From contig CM046876.1 in assembly GCA_025667525.1 (NCBI GenBank), positions 80,455,512-80,519,511 of the forward strand: a DNA stretch of 64,000 nucleotides, given 5' to 3'. The position numbers and the translations under genes are program-made. The stretch's first letter is position 1; the number at the start of each line of letters is the position of its first letter. The DNA is from Glebionis coronaria (taxonomy: Eukaryota > Streptophyta > Magnoliopsida > Asterales > Asteraceae). Below, piece by piece: positions 43,202 through 55,715 of the stretch. The notes beneath the pieces are model-generated. The model was not told the DNA's origin. It did no database searches and saw only the letters and a list, made by a program, of their open reading frames with translations.

Positions 43202-46049
43202 TGTAAAACCCGTATTTAAAAATCAGAATATTTAAATACGTAGTTAATTTTAATAAACTATATAAGTATTAATTATTAGACAGAGATTTAAACACAGAAA
43301 TTAAATACGCTATCCCAGTTTATTTAAATACTATAAATATTACAGTTTATTCAGATAATAAGTATTTAGTCTCAGAAGATATTACAGATGAATTATTTAT
43401 TTTACAGAAATAATTAAACGTTAATAGTAATTACGCAGTCTCGATTTTAGTTGTTATAGAGACGTAACTTAATCATTCAGAAAATAATTATCAGTTAATA
43501 AATTATTTAATAACTATTCAGTATTAGGTGTGTATCCGTTTCAGGATATAAATAAATTCATGACGGGTTAAATAATCGCAAACGCAAGTTATACGTTTAA
43601 TCGACACGAAAAATTAAAACATTTTGGTATTGGTTTCCTTTGGGCCGCAGCTTAAAAAAAAGAATAGGAAATGTTGGGCCTTGAAGCCCGGTCTTGGCCA
43701 AAAGAAAGAAAAAACGGGGGGTTACCCCTTTCTGTTTTGACACAACAGTAAAGTCTAAACAAAAAAAAGACGGGAATAAATCTAGGGTTTCTCCTCCTTG
43801 GGTGGCCGCCGGTAAAAGAACAAAGGAAGAGGAAGATTCGGCCTAGTTTTGTCTAATAACCTGTGTGCATTCATCATCCTACATCAATCCCATAACGGTA
43901 ATACCTTTTCTGTTCGATTTCATGACTTTAAATCGAACCTATATGGTTTAATTTTACAAAACGAATCATGATTGAATCTATAAGAGGGAGTGTCGGGTTT
44001 TTGTGTGAAATCAAGGAAACCGAGACCTATTGGTCTCGGTGTGATGTATGTGGCTAGCCACGACCCAAGCAGGGGCGACGGTGGTGTCTTTGTTGATCAG
44101 CCACGACCCATAATGGGTGGGTGGCATGTTTGACTAAACTCGCAGCCCTAAAAATCCAAACAGCAGGGGCGTTTGGGTTTGAATCTGACAACAGGGTGTG
44201 TTTGGGTCTGCGACATCAGCAAAGGGGTGCGTTTGGGACGGCAGAAAACATAAGGGTGCGTTTGGTGTATATAAACGGGGGGAAAATGTGACCAAACAGT
44301 GGGAAAACGTAGAAAAACAGTGGGAATAAGGGTAAAGTCAGTACCTGGTTTTCTAAACAGAAAATAAAGGATTTTATTTCCAGATTAGCGACGGTTTGGT
44401 GACAGTATTTTCCGTCGCAGACTGTTTTTGTGACAGTTTTCTTTATAGATAGTTTAAACACTCAGCTTTTGGTCACACCTTTTTGTGACAGTTTTTCTGT
44501 CGTAAAGTTCATATAGACAGATTTAATATAGTTGTGAAATTGTTTAGTGCGACCGAGATTGGGGTATCTCGGTAGGCTCGGGTTATAGTTTAAACATATA
44601 AAACGAAGAGTTTTATATTATACCTTTTAATCTAATTGTTTAATAAATGGTTAAAATATATTTTGAATGTATTAAATTAAATAGTTCTTTAATATTCTAA
44701 ATGGGTATAATTTTATTAAAATTAAATTATCTTGGGAACTTTCTAATTTAAGAAACTTTATATTTTAAACAGGATACTTAATACAGTTGCTATAGCGTCA
44801 GAAATATGCTTGTACCGTAATTGATAGTAGAACGATAATACATTAAAAGAATTATTATAAGATCGAATTTATCAGTTAATATACGTACAGAATTTCAGAA
44901 ATATAATAAATAATTAAGAAGCCAATAAGATCAGTAAAATTAAATAAACTAATATCAGTTAACTTATTCGCGTCCTTATTCATGTAGCTCGCGTGAAATC
45001 AGAGTAGACTTTCGGTCAGTTGATCTCGGTCAGTTACTGGACACGAGGTACGGATTTCCGTCCTTCAGTAAGGACTTCCTTTCTATGCATGATTAGGATT
45101 CCCCGTCTTCAGCCAAATGTTTTTCCCCAGTATATGTTTAAGTTTATCAGTAATCATGTTAATAACTAAATGAATTGCTTGAGCATTATATACAAGCACG
45201 ACCAGTTTATGTACTAGTTACGGAGGTACCGTAACCACGGCACTAGAGGCACCAGTGTCGTGACTCACATGCAGGAGAGTGATATCTTGCATCGTCCCAC
45301 TCAGCTCAGCTTGGCCATTTTATCAGTATTATTAGTGGGGCGTATGGATGCCTCCTAGGCTTATATGTGTTACAAGTTATCAGGGTGAATGTGGTGTGTG
45401 CTCTACATCATTCACATTGGAGCTGATCCCTCCACCCAGCACAGTTATTTAGAGGTCACCCCTCTACAGCATGACGAGGTCACCCCTCCAGTTATTCATG
45501 CACGGTTGTTACAGCACGTGACCTATATAAGCTCTGGCAAATAAAATACAGTAAATGCATGTTTTCAGAATATATAGTTATATTTCAGTATCAGTATATA
45601 TGAACCAGGTTTTTCAGATTTTATGCAGAGCTCTACCACATGTTACATATCAGACTTATAGCTTCATTGTTGTCTTCTATTTCATTACTTTCAGTACATT
45701 CTTATCATGCTATATCCGTCCACTAAGCGTTATGCTCAGCAGTAGTTCCTTTCATGTTCTAACGGCAGGTACACCGGGACGCTCTTAGGATTCTGAGAGC
45801 ACGTGCATTTGGGATGGAAGCCATCCAGACTTCTTATTTTATGCACTTACATTATTCTGCTTATTTGGACATTGTTTAGTCATTTCTTTCAGTATTTTAT
45901 GTTTCATGTTTTGAGCTTAGGTTGGATTACCGATGTTTGATTCCGGTATTTCCGTTAAGGTCATTTAATGTTTTAGTACATTTACCTTATGCTTTGATGA
46001 CACGCCATAAATACACGTAACGGTCCACTTATCCAAGTGGGGTGTTACA
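43202..46049 (+). repeat. G1 5' LTR
   Basis: 2848 bp. Four copies of a G-rich GGGTGCGTTTGGG-like phrase (44160-44265) lie directly upstream of TATATAAA (44268-44275). Hairpins ACCGAGACC/GGTCTCGGT (44019-44040) and ACCGAGAT/ATCTCGGT (44552-44573). Repeated TTTTGTGACAGT phrases (44400-44510). ORFs inside are chance. Confidence 0.95.
44268..44275 (+). promoter_or_regulatory. TATA box of G1 LTR (also 51596-51603)
   Basis: GTATATAAACGG, strong TATA box after a GC-rich repeat block; about 1.07 kb into the LTR. Confidence 0.65.
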
Positions 46050-46053
46050 ATTA

Positions 46054-46065
46054 TGGTATCAGAGC
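46054..46065 (+). promoter_or_regulatory. G1 primer binding site
   Basis: TGGTATCAGAGC, four bases after the LTR end, for initiator tRNA-Met. Confidence 0.95.
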
Positions 46066-46285
46066 TATAGGTTCGACCTGTAGGCTCTAAAACTTGACCT
46101 GTGGCTAGTGGGTAGTCACCAGGAATTTCCCAGATTTTGGCGTTGTTATCTTTCATGTTTCTCATGGATTATTCAGTCAGTTTTCTTCATTTATCAGTCA
46201 GTTTTCTTAAAGTTTTGCCTAAGTAAAAGGTTGGTACATAACTAGCCATATTTAGTCGCATGTGCTTTTAGCGAATTTTCGTTTT

Positions 46286-46609
46286 GGTGAGCTGACCATA
46301 GGCGTTCACCCTTGCCGTTCAGATTTTGTATTGGTAAACCGACCATAGGCGTTTACCCTTACTCATGACAGATTCATGTTTCCAGTCAAATATCACTTGG
46401 TGAACCAGCCATAAACGTTCACCATTTCTCAAGTCAAATTTCATGCTTTTCAGTCAAATGATGTTTTGTGAACCGATCCACAGTTGTTCACCTTTGTCAT
46501 ATCAGGACATTTCATAAATTTTGACCAGTATGGATCGAACCAGAATAGCCCATACTTAGTCTCGTGTTTTCTTCTTTGAATTCTGTGGATTGAACCATAG
46601 CCGTCCACA
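46286..46609 (+). repeat. Six-hairpin array with covarying stems in G1 leader
   Basis: H1 46286-46310, H2 46333-46357, H3 46399-46423, H4 46468-46491, H5 46527-46556, H6 46584-46609. Stems: GGTGAGC/GTTCACC, GGTAAAC/GTTTACC, GGTGAAC/GTTCACC, GTGAAC/GTTCAC, AGTATGG/CCATACT, TGTGGA/TCCACA. Loops share AAC-C-A-TAG-like sequence (CGACCATAGGC in H2, TTGAACCATAGCCG in H6). Stem changes are compensated on both sides. Confidence 0.8.
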
Positions 46610-48439
46610 TCAGTTGATATTACACCTCAGTCGATTTGACTTTTTATGTTCCTTGTAACAGTCAAATTTTCATACCCTCACGTTGATGTCATCTACATGA
46701 TGATTTAGTTTCATGTTTCCTTACAAGTATTATGTTTCCAACAAAATGATAATGTTTCATGCTAAAATACAGAAGGATTACAGTAAAATACTATTTCATG
46801 ATAAATCATGTTCTGGTCTTTAACAATCATGTCTTTATACTAGATGTTGATGAAACTCCGTTTAGTCATACTTTTAGCCTCTATACAACCAGCATTAAGT
46901 CTACGCATAAATTATCAGCCTATCATGTTAATTGTTTCAGTTCAGTTTACTACCGTTTAAATCAATTTATTCCTTTGATAATGTCAAACAAGCGACACCA
47001 GTATCGATCATCCCATAAAATTTCCACCAGCTCCATGTACAGTATTTCACGTGTACTCTACGTACAGTGTCTCATATTTGCTCCATGTGCAATATTCATT
47101 TTGTACTTCATGTACAGTAGTCCAAGTGTACTCCAGGTACCCTACTCCATGGATATTGCTAATCGATCCTCAATCATCTCAGATGTTCCACTTGTCGATA
47201 TTCTACCAGGTGCTGATGCTGCTCGTGAGTTGAAGATTTTGCTAGATGCTGATGCCGCTAACACTTTGAAGACCTCACAATTGCTGATGCTGCTGATACT
47301 TTGGAGATTTCTCAAGGTGCTGATGGTGATACTGTTATACTATAAAGACACTGCAGAGCAAGGATGAAAACTATAAATTTGAAATTTCTGATAAGAGTAA
47401 ATTTCAACCATCGGACACTACCATTCTAGTCCATGCCTTACTTCCTTAGTTAGCTGTCACACGTTACTCAGCTAACCGTTCATTCAGAAGAGTGGGAGCC
47501 GTAAACCAGCCGACTACTCAGCAAAAATAGTTACAAGAATCACGGTCATGATAATGACCGTCATAAATTGACAGAAAGAGCAGTAGTGACAACCACCGTG
47601 CTTATAATTTATCAGTCAGTAACCATCGGAACCCCAGAACAGACGTGGCCAGAAATATAGAGGTCAATAGTCTAACCGGTCCCCCAATCCTAGTAGTTAC
47701 CAAAATTGTCAGTTTTGTCCAGATTCATCCACTAAAATACATGTCCAGACAACAGTCAAGACGCATGTCTCAAGTATCATTTCAGAAGACACTTGTCAGG
47801 ACACCAGTCATGATACACGTCATACGAATATCTTCTTAGAGTATGAGTCAGAACTCCTAACTCAAGTATGTTTCCAAGCGAGACCCTTAGTAATTCAGGG
47901 TACCTTTCAGAAATGGGTATACCCATTCTATTATGCCACGCATGAACCAGATCAATTGAAAATTTTAGTCACCACCACTAAAGTATGATTCAGGTTAAAC
48001 ACGCAGTATTCACTCTGTGAGGTTACAGACGAACACATTCAGTGAAAAGTCGCCATGTTTACTTCACGTATTCCTATGTCAGATTTATCTTAAATCAGGT
48101 GGTCACCTGCCTCTCAGCCAGAAAGGACTCAACAGTATCACCATATTTATTAAAGTTTTATTGTCAGTTAATGACGAGATCCGTCTTACCAACCCCGAAC
48201 ATATTCATTTTACTCCTGCCAGAAAAATCAGTATAAATTGTTCCAGCTTTACGAGCACGTGAGTTATTATCTTTTAGTTGCGAAGACTTCTGGTCACCAT
48301 TCATGATACGAATTCTGAAATTCCTTAAATTCATGATCAACAGATTATCCCAAAGTTTCCAAATGTAATTCCAGAAGGTTTTCCAGAAATTCATTCCTGA
48401 CTACAAGACATAATTTAACATCGAGTTAGTCTCAAGAAC
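46610..48439 (+). other. G1 internal region, decayed gag position
   Basis: Where gag would lie, no Gag domain can be followed in any frame. A 202-codon frame at 46759-47367 has repeated imperfect DNA units (GTACTCCATGTACAGT, GATGCTGATGCCGC) and no recognisable domain. Considered non-coding. Confidence 0.5.
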
Positions 48440-49500
48440 GGAACCTGTCTTCAAAACTCTTTATTGCAAGGTTTAAGCTAAGTTAAAGAGTTGCAGCATT
48501 TGCTGCAATAGTTACCGGAACGAGGCCTTATTCACCCTAGCGCACCACCAGGAAGTGCACCGCTTATGTCTATCAGGAAGAAGGCCGGTATCATGAAGTC
48601 ATATATCAACCACTAAAGATTTTTACAAAATCACCATTCTTAATCAATGTTCATTCCATAAATAGCAGGTTTGTCTGACCTGCTAAGATGTCTTAAATAT
48701 ATCCCAGAACAATTCGCGACCCTGCCACTAGAAGTGGTGAGAGAAGAACATGATGTTTTCAGATTTCTGTTGAACACGTCGCAGTCTCTATAAATTTTGA
48801 CTTATACGTATGGGCTCCCTAATGCCCAGCTATAGTATGAAATTTATGAATAAATTTTCTTTTACGACTTCGCAGACAAAATCGTCAGTATATTCATTGA
48901 TCACATTCTGATCTGCTAATTTTTAAAGAAGAACACGAGAATCATCTTCTCACAGTTGTACAGAATCTTCGATAGGAGAAAATTTTATATACAGCTTTCC
49001 AGATATGAATTCAAATTGAACAAGGTGGAATTTCTGAGCATTCTACCTTAGCAGAAAGAAGTTACAAACAATGCTGCGAAGGTGAAGGCCATCACCTGAT
49101 GGTCCCAACTGACGCCTATGAACAAAATTCCACCAGAATGTACCAAAATTCCAGGCAGAATTTTGATAGAAACAGTATAACGCGTTGAGGCATATATGTT
49201 CATATCTAATACCTTCCATTCCAACAGGTTCAAGATAGAACGTCGTCATACTATCGAGTTATTACTACCAGTAGAAATTCTGGACCGAAAGGAGACAAGA
49301 CTCCATGGAGATTTTTATCAGATTACCACAGACTCAGAAAAGTATAACACTATCTAAGTGATTGTCGACCATGTAATCAACCTACGCGTTTCCTCTCATC
49401 CGGAAGGATTACGCAGTAGTGGACCTGCAGAAAATTTAGCAGTAAATCGTACGATTTCAAGTATTCTGGCGACCATCATATCAGACAGAATTCATGTTCA
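48440..49500 (+). pseudogene. G1 pol relic (RT and integrase)
   Basis: Fragments of Ty3 pol in shifting frames with many stops: LPERGLIHPSAPP (RT start, about 48510), YGLPNAQ (about 48807), KIVSIFIDHILIC where the catalytic F-x-D-D has become FIDH (about 48870), KVEFLSI, and an integrase-like YNTI followed by a stop and VIVDHVINL (about 49340). It could not encode an enzyme. Confidence 0.7.
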
Positions 49501-50532
49501 TGATCACGTGTATGTTTACGTTTACGTTTATTTTCACTTTCACGTATACGTCTCATTCGAAGAATGATGCTGTTTCAGTTCATCTTTATGTTATCTCTTT
49601 ATTTAAGCTCACGTTTGTGTTCATAACATTGTTCACGTTCAAGTTCGTGTGCCATTTCACGATACACGTTTCTCAGTTTATTACCGTATACGGTTACAGA
49701 AAGCTTGAGAAATTAGACTCAAGTCTAGCACAACTATTCCATAACCAGGTAGACGTTTCACATCTCAGGCCGTATCGTTTGGCATTCATTCCTCAGTCAG
49801 CATACGTTCGTAATATGTCTAGTATCACGTTCACAATATGATTCACTTATCATATTCTAATTCCATGCCAGCGCTCCTCATATAATTATGAACCACGTTC
49901 ACAATTGCTCACTTAGCATGTTCACAATTGTTCACGTAGTTCGTCCCCATATATATATTCTCAGCAGCTTGCTCAGAGATATAAATGTTATCTTTTCAGG
50001 ATAATTATACGTACCACTTCATGTATCCTACATGCTATAGCTTATTCACTCAGATTCAGAAAATCTATCTTAAGTATAGAACCGGAAACTATTCAGCATC
50101 ATCAGGACAGGGTCATCAGGACCAAGATTTTGTTCATTATGTTTAGACCTTTGAAGGAATCGTTTCGAGCGGGAAGCCACTCGAAACGGAGGAGTCCATC
50201 CGGAACTCTCATTATTTTCTTCAATAAATTCAGTTATGTTCTTTCAGTCATGTCACGTTCCATGTTCTCTTCAGCCATGTCACGTTACATGATCATTTCA
50301 GTCATGTCAGGTTTATACCTATCAGCAGCATTATGTCTTAATTAGAAGACAATTTATCCTTTAGCTTAATTGTCTTTTTAGTCTACATGTTCTTTCAGTT
50401 TTTATAACTTCATCATCTTATTACCTTTAATTCGAGGACGAATTTCTCCTTTTTAGAGGGGAAGAATTGTAAAACCCAGTATAGTCGTATCTTTAGTTCG
50501 GGGACGAATTATTGTTTTTAGAGGGGAAGAAT
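49501..50532 (+). other. G1 3' internal region, two polypurine tracts
   Basis: No coding frame. Low-complexity TTTACGTTTACG repeats (49505-49545), many GTTCA/TTCACG phrases, then an inverted repeat GTTTCGAG and CTCGAAAC (50161-50187). Two purine tracts with TTTTTAGAGGGGAAGAA (50451-50466 and 50515-50531), each followed by TTGTAAAACCC, of which only the second begins the LTR. Confidence 0.75.
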
Positions 50533-53379
50533 TGTAAAACCCGTATTTAAAAATCAGAATATTTAAATACGCAGTTAATTTTAATAAAGTATATAAGTAT
50601 TAATTATTAGACAGAGATTTAAACGCAGAAATTAAATACGCTATCCCATTTTATTTAAATACTATAAATATTACAGTTTATTCAGATAATAAGTATTTAG
50701 TCTCAGAAGATATTACAGATGAATTATTTATTTTACAGAAATAATTAAACGTTAATAGTAATTACGCAGTCTCGATTTTAGTTGTTATAGAGACGTAACT
50801 TAATCATTCAGAAAATAATTATCAGTTAATAAATTATTTAATAACTATTCAGTATTAGGTGTGTATCCGTTTTAGGATATAAATAAATTCATGACGGGTT
50901 AAATAATCGCAAACGCAAGTTATACGTTTAATCGAAACGAAAATTTAAAACATTTTGGTATTGGTTTCCTTTGGGCCGCAGCTTAAAAAAAAGAATAGGA
51001 AATGTTGGGCCTTGAAGCCCGGTCTTGGCCAAAAGAAAGAAAAAACGGGGGGTTACCCCTTTCTGTTTTGACACAACAATAAAGTCTAAACAAAAAAACG
51101 GGAATAAATCTAGGGTTTCTCCTCCTTGGGTGGCCGCCGGTAAAAGAACAAAGGAAGAGGAAGATTCGGCCTAGTTTTGTCTAATAACCTGTGTGCATTC
51201 ATCATCCTACATCAATCCCATAACGGTAATACCTTTTCTGTTCGATTTCATGACTTTAAATCGAACCTATATTGTTTAATTTTACAAAACGAATCATGAT
51301 TGAATCTATAAGAGGGAGTGTCGGGTTTTTGTGTGAAATAAAGGAAACCGAGACCTATTGGTCTTGGTGTGATGTATGTGACCAGCCACGACCCAAGCAG
51401 GGGCGACGGTGGTGTCTTTGTTGATCAGCCACGACCCATAATGGGTGGGTGGCGTGTTTGAATGAACTCGCAGCCCTAAAAATCCAAACAGCAGGGGCGT
51501 TTGGGTTTGAATCTGACAACAGGGTGTGTTTGGGTCTGCGACATCAGCAAAGGGGTGCGTTTGGGACGGCAGAAAACATAAGGGTGCATTTGGTGTATAT
51601 AAACGGGGGGAAAACGTGACCAAACAGTGGGAAAACGTAGAAAAACTGTGGGAATAAGGGTAAAGTCAGTACCTGGTTTTCTAAACAGAAAATAAAGGAT
51701 TTTATTTCCAGATTAGCGACGGTTTGGTGACAGTATTTTCCGTCACAGACTGTTTTTGTGACAGTTTTCTTTATAGACAGTTTAAACACTCAGCTTTTGG
51801 TCACACCTTTTTGTGACAGTTTTTCTGTCGTAAAGTTCATATAGACAGATTTAATATAGTTGTGAAATTGTTTAGTGCGACCGAGATTGGGGTATCTCGG
51901 TAGGCTCGGGTTATAGTTTAAACATATAAAACGAAGAGTTTTATATTATACCTTTTAATCTAATTGTTTAATAAATGGTTAAAATATATTTTTGAATGTA
52001 TTAAATTAAATAGTTCTTTAATATTCTAAATGGGTATAATTTTATTAAAATTAAATTATCTTGGGAACTTTCTAATTTAAGAAACTTTATATTTTAAGCA
52101 GGATACTTAATACAGTTGCTATAGCGTCAGAAATATGCTTGTACCGTAATTGATAGTAGAACGATAATACATTAAAAGAATTATTATAAGATCAAATTTA
52201 TCAGTTAATATACGTACAAAATTTCAGAAATATAATAAATAATTAATAATTCAATAAGATCAGTAAAAATTAAATAAACTAATATCAGTTAACTTATTCG
52301 CGTCCTTATTCATGTAGCTCGCGTGAAATCAGAGTAGACTTTCGGTCAGTTGATCTCGGTCAGTTACTGGACACGAGGTACGGATTTCCGTCCTTTAGTA
52401 AGGACTTCCTTTCTATGCATGATTAGGATTCCCCGTCTTCAGCCAAATGTTTTTCCCCAGCATATGTTTAAGTTTATCAATAATCATGTTAATAACTAAA
52501 TAAATTGCCTGAGCATTATATACAAGCACGACCAGTTTATGTACTAGTTACAGAGGTACCGTAACCACGGCACTAGAGGCACTAGTGTCGTGACTCACAT
52601 GCATGAGAGTGATATCCTGCATCGTCCCACTCAGCTCAGCTTGGCCATTTTATCAGTATTATTAGTAGGGCGTATGGATGCATCCTAGGCTTATATGTGT
52701 TACAAGTTATCAGGGTGAATGTGGTGTGTGCTCTACATCCTTCACATTGGAGCTGATCCCTCCACCCAGCACAGTTATTTAGAGGTCACCCCTCTACAGC
52801 ATGACGAGGTCACCCCTCCAGTTATTCATGCACGGTTGTTACAGCACGTGACCTATATAAGCTCTGGCAAATAAAATACAGTAAATGCATGTTTTCAGAA
52901 TTTATAGTTATATTTCAGTATCAGTTTATATGAACCAGGTTTTTCAGATTTTATGCAGAGTTCTACCACATGTTACATATCAGACTTATAGCTTCATTGT
53001 TGTCTTCTATTTCATTACTTTCAATACATTCTTATCATGCTATATCCGTCCACTGAGCGTTATGCTCAGCCGTAGTTCCTTTCATGTTCTAACGGCAGGT
53101 ACACCAGGACGCTCTTAGGATTCTGAGAGCACGTGCATTTGGGATGGAAGCCATCCAGACTTCTTATTTTATGCACTTACATTATTCTGCTTATTTGGAC
53201 ATTGTTTAGTCCTTTCTTTCAGTATTTTATGTTTCATGTTTTGAGCTTAGGTTGGATTACCGATGTTTGATTTCGGTATTTCCGTTAAGGTCATTTAATG
53301 TTTTAGTACATTTACCTTATGCTTTGATGACACGCCATAAATACACGTAATGGTCCACTTATCCAAGTGGGGTGTTACA
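50533..53379 (+). repeat. G1 3' LTR
   Basis: 2847 bp, roughly 98-99% identical by eye to the 5' LTR. The hairpin at 51347 has lost one base pair (GGTCTTGGT). Confidence 0.95.
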
Positions 53380-53644
53380 CCCATGTTCTCCCATGAACAA
53401 TAGAAGATAATGTAGTCACTCTATTAACTGTTGAGGAACTGACATTGTTCCAAAACTATTTAATATGTGTGACAGGAGTGAGTGGTGCATGAGAAAGAGC
53501 ATACCTAAAAGGAGATGCGTTCAAATACGCCACCATTTGTGTGTATTAGGGAAACAGAGTATCATCAGCTTCAAGATACGCGATTATGTTGTGTTGAATT
53601 CTGAATCCTAATTCCAAATCACTTGGTTTGAATTTTGGTGCCAT
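53380..53644 (-). pseudogene. S2 env-like gene, N-terminal part
   Basis: It starts at ATG 53644 (MAPKFKPSDLELG). The frame matches S1's N-terminus (HNIIAYLE, AYLNASPFRYALSHA) and meets TAA at 53546-53548 and TAG at 53456-53458, the second beside a conserved FW. At 53384 the reading frame runs straight into 43196 when G1 and one CCCAT copy are removed. Confidence 0.8.
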
Positions 53645-54895
53645 TGTTGAAAGCTGTTTGAATGATTGATAAAGATGAAGTTGATAAGAGAAAACTGTGT
53701 TAGACAAGAATAATAGGTACCCTGTTTAAAAATAGGAGCCAAATTTATAGGAGAAGAAAATGCATGTGATTGGCCCAAAAATAGGCAAGTATTTTCAAAA
53801 TGTAATCATGAAAATATTGAAAAAGAATAAGTTTATCTCATGCATCAAATGAAAGTTATCAGCTCCCAAAATTATGGCCTAAAAATATGTCAAAAAGTAA
53901 CAACTGGGTAGGTCCCATTGAGTGTCAACGGTAAAAAATAACCTATCAACGCCCAACGGCTATATTCTTGTCAACGTTTGCCATAGCCATGTCAGCGTCT
54001 AAATTGGTTCCAACAACGCTTGAAAAATACTTGTCAGCGTCCAAAAATAAAAATGTTTAAAAATGAAAAATGACCTTAACAAAGTAATTTATCCTAGAGA
54101 AGATAACCAAAAAGCTGATAATTATTATAGGGCGGCAAGCACTGTCCAGTTATGCACACTTGCTTATGCAAGATAGACATAACAGTCCTCTAGTGTCCCT
54201 TGCTAACCAAAACTCTTAACAACTAAGTTACCTCATAAAATCCCTTGTTACTCCCAGGTAAATCTCATAACAAAATCATTCCCAAGTCTCCCAACAGACC
54301 ACAACCAATTCTAGGCCAAAAATGTCTTGGCAGCATGCATAGTATATCAACTTTGCATGCTATAGTGCCTCATGATTTAGTAAAACTAACTCATACTCAC
54401 ATGTGGACACAATCTAGAATTGTGATAAGAGTATCATATGGATACCCAAACATCCTAAAGGTTCCTAAAACCTCCCCTTAAACTATGATACATAAGTTGC
54501 TAAAAATATGCATGAACATAAAAAATTTATGTCAAGATAGGAATTAAAAATTCCAACCATCATCCATAAATAAAAACATGCCCAAATGCTTCTCCATTGA
54601 TCCATAAGCAACTCTGTATCCAATGGTATACTGCTAACACCACCTGCACATTTAGATTGAAAACCACAAAACTAACATTGTTGCTGTCAACGCCCCGATA
54701 ACACTTGTCAGCGTTGAGGGAAGCTTTGTCAGCGTTAGAAAAATATATTGCTGACAACGTCACAAAAACACTTATCAGCGTTCAAGCAACCTTTGTCAGT
54801 GTTAGAAAAATATAGTGGAAAATCTAAATCCTCAAAAGACCAATAACAATGCATTATCCTGTACATACGTTTACAAAAATAATCCAAAACACATA
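53645..54895 (-). other. S2 spacer between pol and env-like gene
   Basis: No intact gene. Two clusters of the GTCAACG/GTCAGCG motif (53926-54050 and 54685-54805) are the main content; in both, several copies in a row share one reading phase (for example SNADKASLNADK at 54690-54740). Confidence 0.7.
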
Positions 54896-55715
54896 TTATG
54901 TGAGATTGATCATTCCAATACTTGTTACCAAGTATTGAAACCTCCCAGCATCAAAAGGTTTAGTTAGTAAATCTGGCACATTCTCTTCTGTGTCAACCCT
55001 ATCTGGCTGTATTAAACCTTTTTCAAAACAATCTCTTATAAAATGGTGTCTAATTTCTATGTGTTTAGTTTTAGAATGATATACAGGATTCTTAATAATG
55101 CATAAAGTTCTGTTATTGTCAACAAATATCTTGGTATGCATGAAATTATACCCATAGTCCAATAGCTGGTTCTGAATCCACAAAACTTGTCCACAACAAG
55201 CAGCTGCAGCCACATACTCAGCTTCAGTTGTAGAATTAGCCACCACTGTTTGTTTCTTGCATTGCCAAGATATCAACCTGCTCCCAAGAAACTAACATCC
55301 ACCAGTTGTGGATTTTATATCAAACTTATCACCTCCATAGTCACTGTCTGAATATGCAATCAGTTCCAATGGTGAATCCTTTGGGTACCACAAACCAAGA
55401 CTAGGATAGCATCTTAGGTACCTAAAGATCCTCTTCACAGCATAAAGGTGACATTCCTTAGGAGTCACTTGATGGCGTGCACAAGCACACACAGCAAACA
55501 TGATGTCAGGTCTGGAGGCTGTAAGATACATCAATGATCCAATCATGGATCTATAGTGCCTGACATCAACATCTTTCCCATCTCTAATCTTTCCCCCAAG
55601 GGTGTTCTCTATCCATAGGAGTAGTAGCCCTCTTTTCATGTGGAGAAAAGCCAAATTTCTTCAAGATTTCTGCCACATACTTATCCTGGGAGATGAAGAT
55701 ACCATATTCTTTCTG
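54896..55715 (-). pseudogene. S2 pol: end of RT and RNase H
   Basis: Three pieces of the terminal part. Directly after the TAG at 55716 the frame goes on ([14 protein letters not shown]) and is then shifted near 55600; the next frame carries [20 protein letters not shown] and YSDSDYGGDKFDIKSTTGGC. After a TAG at 55292, the same frame runs on as [40 protein letters not shown] and LLTKPFDAGRF. RNase H residues D, E and D are retained. Confidence 0.9.

Larger units (their letters stand above)
43202..53379 (+). mobile_element. Ty3/gypsy Tekay-type element G1, non-autonomous
   Basis: Two long LTRs (2848 and 2847 bp) with TGTAAAACCC and GGGGTGTTACA ends, TSD CCCAT (43197-43201, 53380-53384), initiator-Met PBS and a polypurine tract. 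The 4.5-kb internal part carries only a decayed pol. It inserted in the env-like gene of S2. Confidence 0.95.

Noticed and set aside
46759..47367. 202-codon frame in the G1 leader/gag region
   Set aside because: Composition is Tyr/Ser/His/Leu-rich with no Gag, protease or zinc motif, and the DNA has imperfect direct repeats.
49494..49841. 115-codon frame with Phe/Thr/Val repeats
   Set aside because: Produced by TTTACGTTTACG-type low-complexity DNA in decayed pol.
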